A DNA stretch of 64,000 nucleotides from Deferribacteres bacterium (GCA_020633655.1 JACKDF010000001.1:186001-250000), one strand, 5' to 3'. Shown: positions 9,489 through 17,511, numbered from the stretch's first letter. Translations and numbers: made by a program. Notes: generated from the sequence alone by a model not told the origin.

Positions 9489-9527
9489 GCAACACAAGCT
9501 GAAACATGGTGTTTCAAGAAGTGTTGC
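9489..9527. promoter_or_regulatory. Operator-like nested dyad (GCAACAC..TGAAACA / TGTTTCA..GTGTTGC), proximal
   Basis: A 39-base dyad: outer arms GCAACAC (9489-9495) and GTGTTGC (9521-9527), inner arms TGAAACA (9500-9506) and TGTTTCA (9510-9516), with spacers that do not match. The inner half-site is the same as in the dyad at 9406-9429, whose centre is about 90 bases away. This repetition argues for a specific regulator. No regulator gene lies beside it. Confidence 0.6.
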
Positions 9528-9536
9528 AAATTGCAT

Positions 9537-9554
9537 TTGGCCTTTCTTTTGCTT
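9537..9554 (+). promoter_or_regulatory. Probable sigma-54 (-24/-12) promoter for the TPR-cytochrome-rhodanese genes
   Basis: TTGGCC-TTTCT-TTTGCTT places GG (9539-9540) and GC (9551-9552) at the required spacing of ten intervening bases. The predicted start near 9564 leaves a short leader with AAGAAGG at 9575-9581 and ATG at 9592. This geometry supports that start codon over the in-frame TTG at 9487, which lies upstream of the promoter. Inferred from motif and spacing only. Confidence 0.6.
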
Positions 9555-9591
9555 AGTGGGGATCCGTATCAAAAAAGAAGGCAGTTGGAAA

Positions 9592-10035
9592 ATGGATCGC
9601 ATGCTGGGAAACCAAAAATTTTTAGCAGGAAATTTCGAAGGAGCCATTCCCCTTCTTGAAAAAGTGCTAATCAAGCATCCGGATGATGCGCATTCGATAC
9701 GAAAACTCGTGATTTGTTATTTGGCAACGGGTCAATTGTATCGAGCGATTCCCCAGTTTATCAGTTTGCTGCAATCCGATCAAACCCTGACGACACAATT
9801 CTGCGAGGAAGATTCAACCGGACTGGAACGGGAGATATTTTCTACTCTCACCTCCAGTTTCAAAGTTGGATTTAATCCGGCTGAACAGAACCTGGCCGCA
9901 GGAATTTTAGCGATGTTTTTTGATTGTCAACTGGCCCAATCCTTCTTTAAACGTGCGCGTAAGTCCGACCCGGACGATGAAAACACACAGAAAATCCTCG
10001 ACATTTTACAATTTAAAAAATCAATACCGGAATAG
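9592..10035 (+). CDS. Small TPR-like protein
   Basis: A 147-residue protein with at least one clear tetratricopeptide unit at the N-terminus ('FLAGNFEGAIPLLEKVLIKHPD', then 'LVICYLATGQLYRAIPQFISLLQSD'). A second helical region near the C-terminus ends 'ARKSDPDDENTQKILDIL'. There is no signal peptide, so it is probably cytoplasmic. The start is set by AAGAAGG ten bases upstream and by the sigma-54-like promoter. The cytochrome gene follows after 47 bases, so it is probably the first gene of that operon. Partner and role unknown. Confidence 0.75.
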   Translation: MDRMLGNQKFLAGNFEGAIPLLEKVLIKHPDDAHSIRKLVICYLATGQLYRAIPQFISLLQSDQTLTTQFCEEDSTGLEREIFSTLTSSFKVGFNPAEQNLAAGILAMFFDCQLAQSFFKRARKSDPDDENTQKILDILQFKKSIPE

Positions 10036-10047
10036 TTAATGAGAAAG

Positions 10048-10064
10048 CGAATGCACTGCATTCG
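10048..10064. repeat. 17-base palindrome before the cytochrome gene
   Basis: CGAATGCA and TGCATTCG flank a single C, between the TPR gene stop and the cytochrome ribosome site (CAGGAG). It could be an operator or a short mRNA hairpin between cistrons. Confidence 0.45.
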
Positions 10065-10082
10065 TTAAACCAGGAGAGAAAA

Positions 10083-10283
10083 ATGCGGCATATAATTTCA
10101 TTCATCGTTTTAGTAATGAGTGTTTTTATTTTCTTGACGATGTGTTCGACACCGCGCAATCCTACGAATCCGGATGGCAGCGGTGGAATTTCCACATGCG
10201 TTGTCTGTCATACGGATGCAGAGAAGTTACAGGCCTTGGCAGAGCCGGAGGCAGAAACCGAGGGCGAAGCAGGCGAAGGCTGA
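10083..10283 (+). CDS. N-terminal segment of a multihaem cytochrome c lipoprotein, ending at an in-frame UGA
   Basis: A 66-residue reading frame with a good ribosome site (CAGGAGAG). It has a hydrophobic signal peptide with a lipobox-like 'FLTMC', a Pro/Asn/Gly stretch, one haem-binding motif (CVVCH, about residues 39-43) and an acidic Glu/Gly/Ala linker. It stops at TGA (10281-10283), but the same frame continues without another stop into the large cytochrome that follows. The export signal is only in this piece and nearly all haem motifs are only in the next. Together they look like one gene, either broken by a GGA-to-TGA change or read through. See the separate entries. Confidence 0.7.
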   Translation: MRHIISFIVLVMSVFIFLTMCSTPRNPTNPDGSGGISTCVVCHTDAEKLQALAEPEAETEGEAGEG

Positions 10284-10309
10284 GGTGGCGAAGTGCCTCA
10301 GTTGGAGGC
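10280..10309 (+). other. In-frame UGA with overlapping stem-loops
   Basis: The TGA at 10281-10283 lies in a Gly/Glu linker (GEAGEG-TGA-GGEVPQ). Two alternative hairpins can form: CTGAGG (10280-10285) with CCTCAG (10296-10301), and GCCTC (10295-10299) with GAGGC (10305-10309) around loop AGTTG. The second is placed downstream of the UGA roughly where bacterial SECIS elements sit. GAGGTG (10282-10287) is also a good Shine-Dalgarno for the GTG at 10293. The sequence cannot decide between mutation, recoding and re-initiation. Confidence 0.5.
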
Positions 10310-11366
10310 TTGGCAACAAGTTTTAGTTAATGAAGATTTTTTAACCTCAACACATGGAAAATTAAGCTGTAGTTCATGCCACCTCGGCAATGAAACAGGT
10401 GATACGATGGAAAAAGCACACGCAGACATGGTCGTTGCCCCCTCCGCAGATCCAGAGCGTTATTGTGATACCTGCCATGGAACGCTGGGTGCAGAACATG
10501 TGGAAAGCTTGCATGCTTCATTGGGTGGTTACAAAGAAACTATTCGAACCCGTACAGGACAATCTGTTCTCTCCGCAGGGCTTGAGCAAATGTTTGATGC
10601 ACGCTGTGCCAAATGCCACACAACCTGCGGACAATGCCACGTGAGTCGGCCGGTTTCTGTTAAAGGTGGATTTAACGCCGGGCATAACTTCCTGAAACGA
10701 CCCAATATGACCTTAAATTGTACGGCATGCCACGGCAGCCGTGTTGGTGATGAATTCCGCGGATTGAACGCCGGCATCACTGCTGATGTGCACTACAACA
10801 AGGGCTTCCAGTGCGTTGCCTGTCATTCGACAGAAGAATTACACACGGCTGAACCTGGTGCAACAAGCCGGTATGACAACAGCCTTGCTCCTGCCTGTGA
10901 AGATTGTCATAATGTGGCGACCTCGAATCAATACCACTCGGCTCATGGCAACAAGCTGAGTTGCCAGGTTTGCCATAGTCAGGAGTATAAAAATTGCTGG
11001 AATTGCCACGTTGGCAAAGAAGTAAGCGGTATTACCCAACCCTCTGAACTGGGTTTTAAAATCGGACGCAATCCACTCAAAAGTGCTGAACGGCCATGGA
11101 ACTATGTTACCTTACGCCACATCCCGATTTCACCGGATTCTTATGATGAATGGGAAGCCAATGCCCTGGTCAATTATTCTGCGCTGCCGACATGGAAATT
11201 TGCAACGCCACACAATATTAAGAAAAATACGCCACAAACCGCGGATTGCACGAGCTCATGTCACAACAATCCAGCAATCTTTCTCACCCAGGAAGATTTG
11301 CAGGGGATGTCAGCAGCTGAGCAGGCAGCCAATAAAAATGTCGTCGTCACAACAATTCCAGATTAA
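10293..11366 (+). CDS. Multihaem c-type cytochrome, main part
   Basis: This frame directly continues the preceding 66-residue piece and holds nine CXXCH motifs (CSSCH, CDTCH, CAKCH, CGQCH, CTACH, CVACH, CEDCH, CQVCH, CWNCH) plus one CTSSCH (CX3CH). With the N-terminal CVVCH that is up to eleven haem sites. Extra His residues (for example 'ADVHYNKGF', 'YHSAHGNK') are plausible distal ligands. The GTG at 10293 would give a product without a signal peptide, which could not be exported and so could not receive haem c; independent translation therefore makes little biological sense. Expected role: electron transfer in the periplasm or outer surface. A rhodanese lipoprotein gene follows. Confidence 0.85.
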   Translation: MPQLEAWQQVLVNEDFLTSTHGKLSCSSCHLGNETGDTMEKAHADMVVAPSADPERYCDTCHGTLGAEHVESLHASLGGYKETIRTRTGQSVLSAGLEQMFDARCAKCHTTCGQCHVSRPVSVKGGFNAGHNFLKRPNMTLNCTACHGSRVGDEFRGLNAGITADVHYNKGFQCVACHSTEELHTAEPGATSRYDNSLAPACEDCHNVATSNQYHSAHGNKLSCQVCHSQEYKNCWNCHVGKEVSGITQPSELGFKIGRNPLKSAERPWNYVTLRHIPISPDSYDEWEANALVNYSALPTWKFATPHNIKKNTPQTADCTSSCHNNPAIFLTQEDLQGMSAAEQAANKNVVVTTIPD

Positions 11367-11426
11367 ATATGAACACATTTAAAACCAATAAACATATACT
11401 CATTTCAAATTAAAGGAACACATATC

Positions 11427-12443
11427 ATGAAGAAACTCACTTATACGAACCGACTCCTCACACTTATTTTGGCATTACTCGTTGGTTTTGCTTTTGTCGG
11501 ATGCGAAGATGACAATCCATCAAAACCGACTGTATCACCGGAGTATGAGTCAATTCAACCCGCAGCCGATGCTTACGCAGGTGGAACGCAGTCAGCCGTC
11601 ATCACAGCCCAGAGCCTTTTCGACAACATGAATGATGGTGATGCAACCAATGATTATCTGGTCGTCAGTGTTCGCTCCGAAGCCCATTATGCTCTTGGGC
11701 ACGTGCCAGGTGCTATCAATATTCCCTGGAGAGAAGTTGGCACCGAAGCAAGCTTGGCAAAACTGCCTGCAGGTAAAAAACTTGCCGTATACTGCTATAC
11801 TGGCCACACCGGCGGGATCGCAACAACTTTATTGAACATCATGGGCTATGAAGCATACAATATGAAATGGGGAATAATGTCCTGGACAAAAGATGCAGCT
11901 GTTCGCGTCGCAAGTCCATTCAGTGAAGATACAGACGCTCATGACTTTGCTACAGAAACAACAATCAACGCCCCGACTACGACCTTTGATCTTCCTGAAA
12001 CTGAATTCAGTGAATCCAGCGATGCAGTTGAAATAGTCAGGGCAGCTTGTGAAAACGTTGCTGCTAATATCGTGGCTACAACTACAGCACAGGCTTTATT
12101 TGACAACCTGAATGATGGTGATGCCAGCAATAACCCAATTATCGTTAGTGTTCGTTCTGAAGCCCACTACGCTCTGGGCCACATTCCTGGTGCTATCAAC
12201 ATCCCATGGAAAGAAATCGCACAAATCGACAAAGTAAAAGTACTTGATCCTTCTAAAGACATCGTTGTATACTGCTATACGGGACACACTGGTGCAGTTG
12301 CTGCAACCATTCTCAACACTCTCGGCTATAAAGCAGCAAACATGAAGTTCGGTATGATGTCCTGGACCAAGGACGCGACAATCCGTGTTTCTGCTCCCTA
12401 CGTCGAAGATACGGATGCACATGATTTTGCTTTAGAACAATAA
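11427..12443 (+). CDS. Tandem rhodanese-domain lipoprotein
   Basis: A 338-residue exported lipoprotein (signal peptide ending 'AFVGC', Cys26) with two rhodanese domains, about residues 55-160 and 220-325. Both share 'VSVRSEAHYALGH[VI]PGAINIPW' and an active-site loop with Cys, 'YCYTGHTG'. The two halves are similar enough to indicate internal duplication, and both keep the catalytic Cys. Rhodanese-like lipoproteins occur beside multihaem cytochrome genes in extracellular-electron-transfer clusters of Geobacter (ExtH), so a role in that setting or in periplasmic sulfur-atom transfer is a reasonable inference. It ends the operon, followed by a strong terminator. Confidence 0.88.
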   Translation: MKKLTYTNRLLTLILALLVGFAFVGCEDDNPSKPTVSPEYESIQPAADAYAGGTQSAVITAQSLFDNMNDGDATNDYLVVSVRSEAHYALGHVPGAINIPWREVGTEASLAKLPAGKKLAVYCYTGHTGGIATTLLNIMGYEAYNMKWGIMSWTKDAAVRVASPFSEDTDAHDFATETTINAPTTTFDLPETEFSESSDAVEIVRAACENVAANIVATTTAQALFDNLNDGDASNNPIIVSVRSEAHYALGHIPGAINIPWKEIAQIDKVKVLDPSKDIVVYCYTGHTGAVAATILNTLGYKAANMKFGMMSWTKDATIRVSAPYVEDTDAHDFALEQ

Positions 12444-12477
12444 ACTTTCCTCTCCAAATCGATTAACTACGCCGTAT

Positions 12478-12525
12478 AAAACCTGTCCGTGCGTCATAAC
12501 AATGCCTCCACGGGCAGGTTTTTTT
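12478..12525 (+). terminator. Rho-independent terminator after the rhodanese gene
   Basis: AAACCTGTCCGTG pairs with CACGGGCAGGTTT (one G-T wobble) around a 17-base loop and runs into a T-tract. It closes the TPR-cytochrome-rhodanese operon. Confidence 0.85.
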
Positions 12526-12682
12526 ATCCCTTCCAGAGAATTCCATACTTTTCTCAATTTTTATCAAACCAGCATTAATCCATGGTTCCCTCTACCTTTC
12601 CCGGATTATATCTCTGCAATCAAATGTTCAGTAAACTGAAAAAAGATAGTTGTCATTCTGAGAACAGATAAGGGAATATTTT

Positions 12683-14941
12683 ATGATAATAAATGATCTG
12701 CTGATGCTGCCTGTATCGTCCGCATTGTCCATTTTCATCTTTTTCAGTCTGGCGTTTCTCCTCGGGTGTATTTCGCAAGAAGAAGGTGAATCCGAAGATA
12801 ATCCTCACCGTATTGCAGCCTTCATTGCGCAACAAAATGCCGAAGGGAAGGTGGCAAACAGATTAATAAACGAGAAAAGCCCCTACCTATTGCAGCACGC
12901 CTTCAACCCGGTCGAATGGTATCCCTGGGGAGATGAAGCATTTAAGGCCGCACGTGAAACGGGTAGACCAATTTTTCTATCCATCGGTTATGCCACCTGC
13001 CACTGGTGTCATGTGATGGAACACGAATCTTTTGAAAACGACAGCATTGCTGCGTATCTCAATGATCATTTTATCCCAATTAAAGTAGACAGGGAAGAAC
13101 GGCCAGAAGTTGATGCTGTGTATATGGCTGCTACACAAGCCATGACGGGCAGTGGCGGTTGGCCAATGAGTGTTTTTCTCACTCCGGAGCTCAAACCATT
13201 TTATTGCGGGACTTATTTCCCGCCCAAATCGAGCTATGGCAGACCAGGATTTGGCGAGTTGCTCCAGGGTATTGTTCGTGTTTGGCAGGAAGACCGGATA
13301 AAAATACTGCAATCCGCTGATCAAATCACACAGGCGTTACAGTTGAGTGAATCGGAATTTGCAGAGGGCACGCTAAACGTTGACCTACTCAACAGCAGCT
13401 TCAATCATTTTCAGCAAATGTATGATGTGAATTTCGGTGGATTTGGCCATGCGCCCAAATTTCCCAGACCGGTAATTTTCAATTTTCTCTTTCGCTATGC
13501 AGAACACAGCGATGAAAAGCAGGCACGGCAAATGGCCATGGTGACGCTACGCAAAATGGCGGAAGGCGGAATGCATGATCACCTCGGTGGCGGATTCCAC
13601 CGCTACGCCGTTGATGAACAATGGCGAGTTTCTCACTTTGAAAAGATGCTGTACGACCAGGCACAATTAGCGGTCTCCTATCTCGAAGCCTACCAAATTT
13701 CCGGATCTGAATATTTTGCAGAGGTTGCACGAGGAATATTCGATTATGTGTTACGCGATATGACTGATCCGCTGGGTGGATTTTATTCAGCGGAAGATGC
13801 GGATAGTCCTGTGCCAGAGAATCCCTCCCAAAAAGCAGAAGGAGCATTTTATTTATGGGAGAAAAACGAGATTGAAGAACTCCTTGGAAAAGATTCAGGT
13901 AAATTATTTTGCGAAATCTACGGCATTTCTTCAAAAGGAAACACGATTGCCGATCCGCACGGTGAGTTTGGTACGAAAAATGTGCTGTATCTGGCAAAAC
14001 AACTCCCCACCGACAAACCCACGATCGCGAAACTGGAATCAGGACGTGCGCGACTGTTGGCAGCCAGAGCAAAGCGCCCTCGTCCGCTGCTCGATGATAA
14101 AGTCATCACCTCCTGGAATGGTTTGATGATCAGCGCATTCGCAAGAGGTTTTCTGGTCTTGCAGGATGTCCGCTATTTGAACGCAGCGAACAAAGCTGCA
14201 CTTTATCTAAAAAATCATCATATGATGCAGGATGGTGTCACATTGTTACGGCGTTCACGAGCTGGGGAAGCCGGCTTAACCGCCCATCTCGAGGATTACG
14301 CTTTTTTTGTACAAGGTTTAATCGATTTATACGAGGCGAGTTTTAATATTGAATGGCTGCAGTTGGCGGTTGCGCTAACTGAAAGGATGATCGAACTTTT
14401 TTCAGATGAACGAGGCGGTTTTTTCGACACTTCAGGTCAGGACAAAAATATACTGGTAAAATTGAAAGATATTTACGATGGTGCCGAGCCAAGCGGAAAT
14501 TCGATTGCAATTCTAAATTTGCTGCGACTGGCAGCAATGACCGGCAGAGAAGAATGGCGCACATTGGGCGAAAAAGCACTTAAGTTAATCAGTCCCCGCG
14601 CTGCGCAAAGCCCAGGTGCATTTCCTCAATTTATGGTGGCCATGGATTTTAATCTGAGTAAGGCAAAACAAATTGTACTCGCTGCACATTCTCCGGCGGA
14701 TCAAAAATTAGAGGAAATGCGCGCAATAATTGGCAGAAAATTCATTGGCAGCCGTGTTTTACTCTTCGCGGACAGTAAAGAAGGGCAAGCTTATCTCGGT
14801 AAAAATCAGGAATTCATTCGCATGATGGAACCACAAAATGGCCAAACAACGGCTTTTGTCTGTGAAAATTATGTTTGCAACGCACCAACAAACGAAATCG
14901 AAGAATTAAAGCAACAACTCACCGCCACTTCCCCCAAATAA
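12683..14941 (+). CDS. DUF255 / YyaL-family thioredoxin-domain protein with lipoprotein signal
   Basis: A 752-residue member of the DUF255 (spermatogenesis-associated-20-like, YyaL) family. An N-terminal thioredoxin-fold domain (about 55-220) carries 'GYATCHWCHVMEHESF' with a CHWC redox pair. An (alpha/alpha)6 barrel resembling glycosidase/epimerase folds follows (landmarks 'FPRPVIFNFLFRYAE', 'HDHLGGGFHRYAVDEQW', 'HFEKMLYDQAQL', 'DADSPVPENPSQKAEGAFYLW', 'DDKVITSWNGLMISAFAR'). The start has AAGGGA upstream and gives a signal peptide with 'LAFLLGC' (Cys29). Family members I know are usually described as cytosolic, so a lipoprotein form is unusual. Enzymatic activity of the family is not established. 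Confidence 0.88.
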   Translation: MIINDLLMLPVSSALSIFIFFSLAFLLGCISQEEGESEDNPHRIAAFIAQQNAEGKVANRLINEKSPYLLQHAFNPVEWYPWGDEAFKAARETGRPIFLSIGYATCHWCHVMEHESFENDSIAAYLNDHFIPIKVDREERPEVDAVYMAATQAMTGSGGWPMSVFLTPELKPFYCGTYFPPKSSYGRPGFGELLQGIVRVWQEDRIKILQSADQITQALQLSESEFAEGTLNVDLLNSSFNHFQQMYDVNFGGFGHAPKFPRPVIFNFLFRYAEHSDEKQARQMAMVTLRKMAEGGMHDHLGGGFHRYAVDEQWRVSHFEKMLYDQAQLAVSYLEAYQISGSEYFAEVARGIFDYVLRDMTDPLGGFYSAEDADSPVPENPSQKAEGAFYLWEKNEIEELLGKDSGKLFCEIYGISSKGNTIADPHGEFGTKNVLYLAKQLPTDKPTIAKLESGRARLLAARAKRPRPLLDDKVITSWNGLMISAFARGFLVLQDVRYLNAANKAALYLKNHHMMQDGVTLLRRSRAGEAGLTAHLEDYAFFVQGLIDLYEASFNIEWLQLAVALTERMIELFSDERGGFFDTSGQDKNILVKLKDIYDGAEPSGNSIAILNLLRLAAMTGREEWRTLGEKALKLISPRAAQSPGAFPQFMVAMDFNLSKAKQIVLAAHSPADQKLEEMRAIIGRKFIGSRVLLFADSKEGQAYLGKNQEFIRMMEPQNGQTTAFVCENYVCNAPTNEIEELKQQLTATSPK

Positions 14942-14943
14942 TT

Positions 14944-14984
14944 AAAAAGAGAGGACTTTGTGCTTATCAAAGTCCTCTCTTTTT
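14944..14984. terminator. Bidirectional terminator
   Basis: Perfect 17-base arms (AAAAAGAGAGGACTTTG and complement) around a 7-base loop, with A- and T-tracts on both sides. It lies between the convergent DUF255 gene and the SnoaL-like gene and should stop transcription from either. Confidence 0.92.
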
Positions 14985-14990
14985 ATATTG

Positions 14991-15482
14991 TCACTCCGAT
15001 TTTTCCACCGTACTCGCATGGTCCTGAACGACGCGCCACGTGCCATTTTGCAAACGTAATCCATAGCTGATTTTCATTTTATGATAGTATGGTTTCCCGT
15101 TACGTTCTGGTTCCCTTAGCAGTGCTTCGACTACAGCAAAACCGGAGTTTTTAAAGACTTCAGAATACAAGATGCTGAATTCCATGCTCCATGATGTTTC
15201 CTGAAACCACTCACGGTGCATCTCTAAAAATGCATCAACAGTAGTCATCATATCGCCATTGGGCAAAATCAATACATAGGAACCTGAGTCAGGCACCGTG
15301 GATTTGAGCATTTGGTAGTTTTTTTCGGTAACAGCCTGCAAATGCGTTTGTAAAGTTCGCATACACTCTTCTTTGTTTTTTTCCGCAGCAGCGGCCTCGA
15401 ATGCACCTTCATGTTGTTTTTTTTCCTGGCTACAGCTCATGAAGCCAAATAGAAGCACAAAGAATATAAATCTGGAAAACAT
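14991..15482 (-). CDS. SnoaL/DUF4440-like lipoprotein
   Basis: A 163-residue protein with a strong ribosome site (AAAAAAGGAG) and a lipoprotein signal ending 'FGFMSC'. The mature part resembles the SnoaL/NTF2-like cone fold: 'LQAVTEKNYQMLKSTVPD', 'TTVDAFLEMHREWFQ', 'WSMEFSILYSEVF' and 'NGTWRVVQDHAS'. Such domains bind small molecules or act as minor enzymes; the ligand is unknown. It is convergent with the DUF255 gene and 18 bases downstream of an acetyltransferase gene on the same strand. Confidence 0.75.
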   Translation of the reverse strand: MFSRFIFFVLLFGFMSCSQEKKQHEGAFEAAAAEKNKEECMRTLQTHLQAVTEKNYQMLKSTVPDSGSYVLILPNGDMMTTVDAFLEMHREWFQETSWSMEFSILYSEVFKNSGFAVVEALLREPERNGKPYYHKMKISYGLRLQNGTWRVVQDHASTVEKSE

Positions 15483-15500
15483 CGTTTCTCCTTTTTTCCG

Positions 15501-16040
15501 TTAAAAATCGCAATCATTCAAATGAATCGCCTTTTTTCCCGGACTGAACAACATTGATTCCGGTGCATCTATAGCAAGCCGAATCATTTTATCGAACTGA
15601 AGTCCCAATTTCATGAGTACCCGCTGTGATTTCTCATTCCCGGGAGAGACGACAGCGACGACGCGATCAATGCCAAAGTTATCTCGGGCGTATGCCATCA
15701 TAGCCTCACAGGATTCTGTTGCAAAGCCCTTCCCGCGATAATCGGGCAAAAAAGCATAGCCAATATCGACGTCCTCCAATACCTCGCGTTTGAGAAGGCC
15801 GCAAATTCCCATGAATGCCCTGCTCCCTTTTTCCATTACCCGGTATAAACCAAAACCGTACTCTTTGTAACTTTTCATTGGTCCCGTTTGTAAGTATTCT
15901 CTCGCCTCCGCCAGAGTCCGGACGTTTTTATCACCAATATGTTCAATAAAGTCCTGATCATTTAACAGCTCGAGAATAAAAGGGGCATCTTCGAAATTCA
16001 AATAGTCCAATTCCAATCTATTTGTCGTTAAAACCGGCAT
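15501..16040 (-). CDS. GNAT-family N-acetyltransferase (RimJ/RimL-like)
   Basis: A 179-residue acetyltransferase. The start resembles ribosomal-protein acetyltransferases ('LTTNRLELDYLNFEDAPFILELLNDQDFIEHIGD'). The acetyl-CoA-binding region is 'YAFLPDYRGKGFATESCEAM' (~95-115), and 'VSPGNEKSQRVLMKLGLQF' (~130-150) is the usual motif B. AAAGGATG precedes the ATG by 7 bases. The substrate is unknown; many such genes act on small molecules rather than ribosomal proteins. Probably co-transcribed with the SnoaL-like gene. Confidence 0.85.
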   Translation of the reverse strand: MPVLTTNRLELDYLNFEDAPFILELLNDQDFIEHIGDKNVRTLAEAREYLQTGPMKSYKEYGFGLYRVMEKGSRAFMGICGLLKREVLEDVDIGYAFLPDYRGKGFATESCEAMMAYARDNFGIDRVVAVVSPGNEKSQRVLMKLGLQFDKMIRLAIDAPESMLFSPGKKAIHLNDCDF

Positions 16041-16155
16041 AAATACATCCTTTGATTAAAAGAAAGTTCACTGCATTTATTGACTGAACGTTTCATTGCT
16101 TATAAAAATAATAATTTTACATTTGAAGATCACAAAAATATCTGGAAAAAACTTT

Positions 16156-17511
16156 ATGCATACAGAAAAATGGACCCCAGTGAGCTGGAAAAATTACCCA
16201 ATTCAGCAGCAACCTGTTTATCCGGACGAAGCACAATTACAACATACACTCGAGACAATTCATGCCTATCCGGCGTTGGTTTCAAGCGGTGAGATCGAAT
16301 TGCTACGCCAGCAAATAGCCCTGGCAGCGCGTGGGGAGCGTTTCATTTTGCAGGGGGGAGACTGCGCCGAACGATTTATCGATTGCAAAGAATCCATTAT
16401 TGCAAACAAGATAAAAATTTTGCTGCAAATGAGTGTCATTCTCACCCACGGCTTGCGCCGGCCAATCGTTCGTATTGGCCGCATAGCGGGACAATACGCC
16501 AAACCAAGAAGCCAAAATACCGAGCTCATCCACGGGCTGGAATTGCCGAACTACCGCGGCGATTGTGTTAATGGATTCCCTGCCACGGCGGAATCCCGCG
16601 CACCACAACCCGGGCGGTTGCTCAAGGCATACAACCACTCCGCTATTACGCTCAATTACATCCGCTCCCTCATCGATGGCGGATTTGCCGACCTGCACAA
16701 TCCCTATACCTGGAATTTGCACTCCATCGAAAGCACTACGAAGTGGCCGCAATACAAAAATATAGTTGACCGCATTCTCGAAGCAATTCATTTTATGGAA
16801 ATGTTTGGGGGAGTCAATTCTCAATCGCTGGGAAAAATTGAATTTTACACATCCCACGAAGGCTTGCTTTTAGATTATGAGCAAGCTTTGACGCGTTTTG
16901 ATAAGGAACGGGGCAAGTATTACAATCTCGGTGCCCACATGCTCTGGATCGGGGAACGGACGCGGCATCTCGGCAATGCCCATATTGAGTATTTTCGTGG
17001 TATCGCCAATCCTATTGGCATTAAAATCGGGCCCACAGTACAAACCGTGGAATTATGCAAAATTCTCGATACACTCAATCCCGAAAATGAAGCCGGACGG
17101 ATTATTCTGATCACCCGCCTCGGTGAAAAAAACGTGCAGGATGTCCTGCCGGAGCTGATCAAAAGCGTAAAATCGAGTGGCCACAACGTTGCCTGGACCT
17201 GTGACCCAATGCATGGCAATCTGGTCACCCTCGATGGGGGACAAAAAACGCGTAAATTTACAGATATTCTTTCCGAGCTCACAAAGACGTATAAAACACA
17301 TCAGCGAAACAATTCATCCCTGGTGGGTGCCCATTTCGAATTGACCGGAGAAGAAGTCACCGAATGCATTGGTGGTGCCCTCAACCTGAATCATGATGAT
17401 TTGCTGATTAATTACGAATCCTACTGTGATCCCCGCCTGAACTATATTCAAAGCCTGGAAGTTGCATTTGCACTTGCTGCTTTGAACCAACATGAAAAAA
17501 GCCAATCCTAA
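16156..17511 (+). CDS. Class II 3-deoxy-7-phosphoheptulonate (DAHP) synthase
   Basis: This enzyme condenses PEP and erythrose-4-phosphate in the first step of the shikimate pathway. The 451-residue protein matches the plant/mycobacterial class II type: 'WTPVSWKNYPIQQQPVYPD' at the N-terminus, 'FILQGGDCAERF' (~75), 'VRIGRIAGQYAKPRS' (~110), 'YFRGIANPIGIKIGPT', 'WTCDPMHGN' and 'VTECIGGALNL'. Its length fits the family. I start at the ATG at 16156, with GGAAAAA upstream; an in-frame TTG at 16096 would add a low-complexity, AT-rich leader. It is divergent from the acetyltransferase gene, and no other aro genes are nearby. Confidence 0.9.
   Translation: MHTEKWTPVSWKNYPIQQQPVYPDEAQLQHTLETIHAYPALVSSGEIELLRQQIALAARGERFILQGGDCAERFIDCKESIIANKIKILLQMSVILTHGLRRPIVRIGRIAGQYAKPRSQNTELIHGLELPNYRGDCVNGFPATAESRAPQPGRLLKAYNHSAITLNYIRSLIDGGFADLHNPYTWNLHSIESTTKWPQYKNIVDRILEAIHFMEMFGGVNSQSLGKIEFYTSHEGLLLDYEQALTRFDKERGKYYNLGAHMLWIGERTRHLGNAHIEYFRGIANPIGIKIGPTVQTVELCKILDTLNPENEAGRIILITRLGEKNVQDVLPELIKSVKSSGHNVAWTCDPMHGNLVTLDGGQKTRKFTDILSELTKTYKTHQRNNSSLVGAHFELTGEEVTECIGGALNLNHDDLLINYESYCDPRLNYIQSLEVAFALAALNQHEKSQS

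Noticed and set aside
10281..10283. UGA as evidence of an alternative genetic code (TGA = Gly or Trp)
   Set aside because: TGA ends several intact genes here, including cheR, both small tail-sharing genes and xdhB, so a code change is not supported.
13479..14072. Open frame of 197 codons on the - strand
   Set aside because: It is antisense to the DUF255 gene, with no family features.
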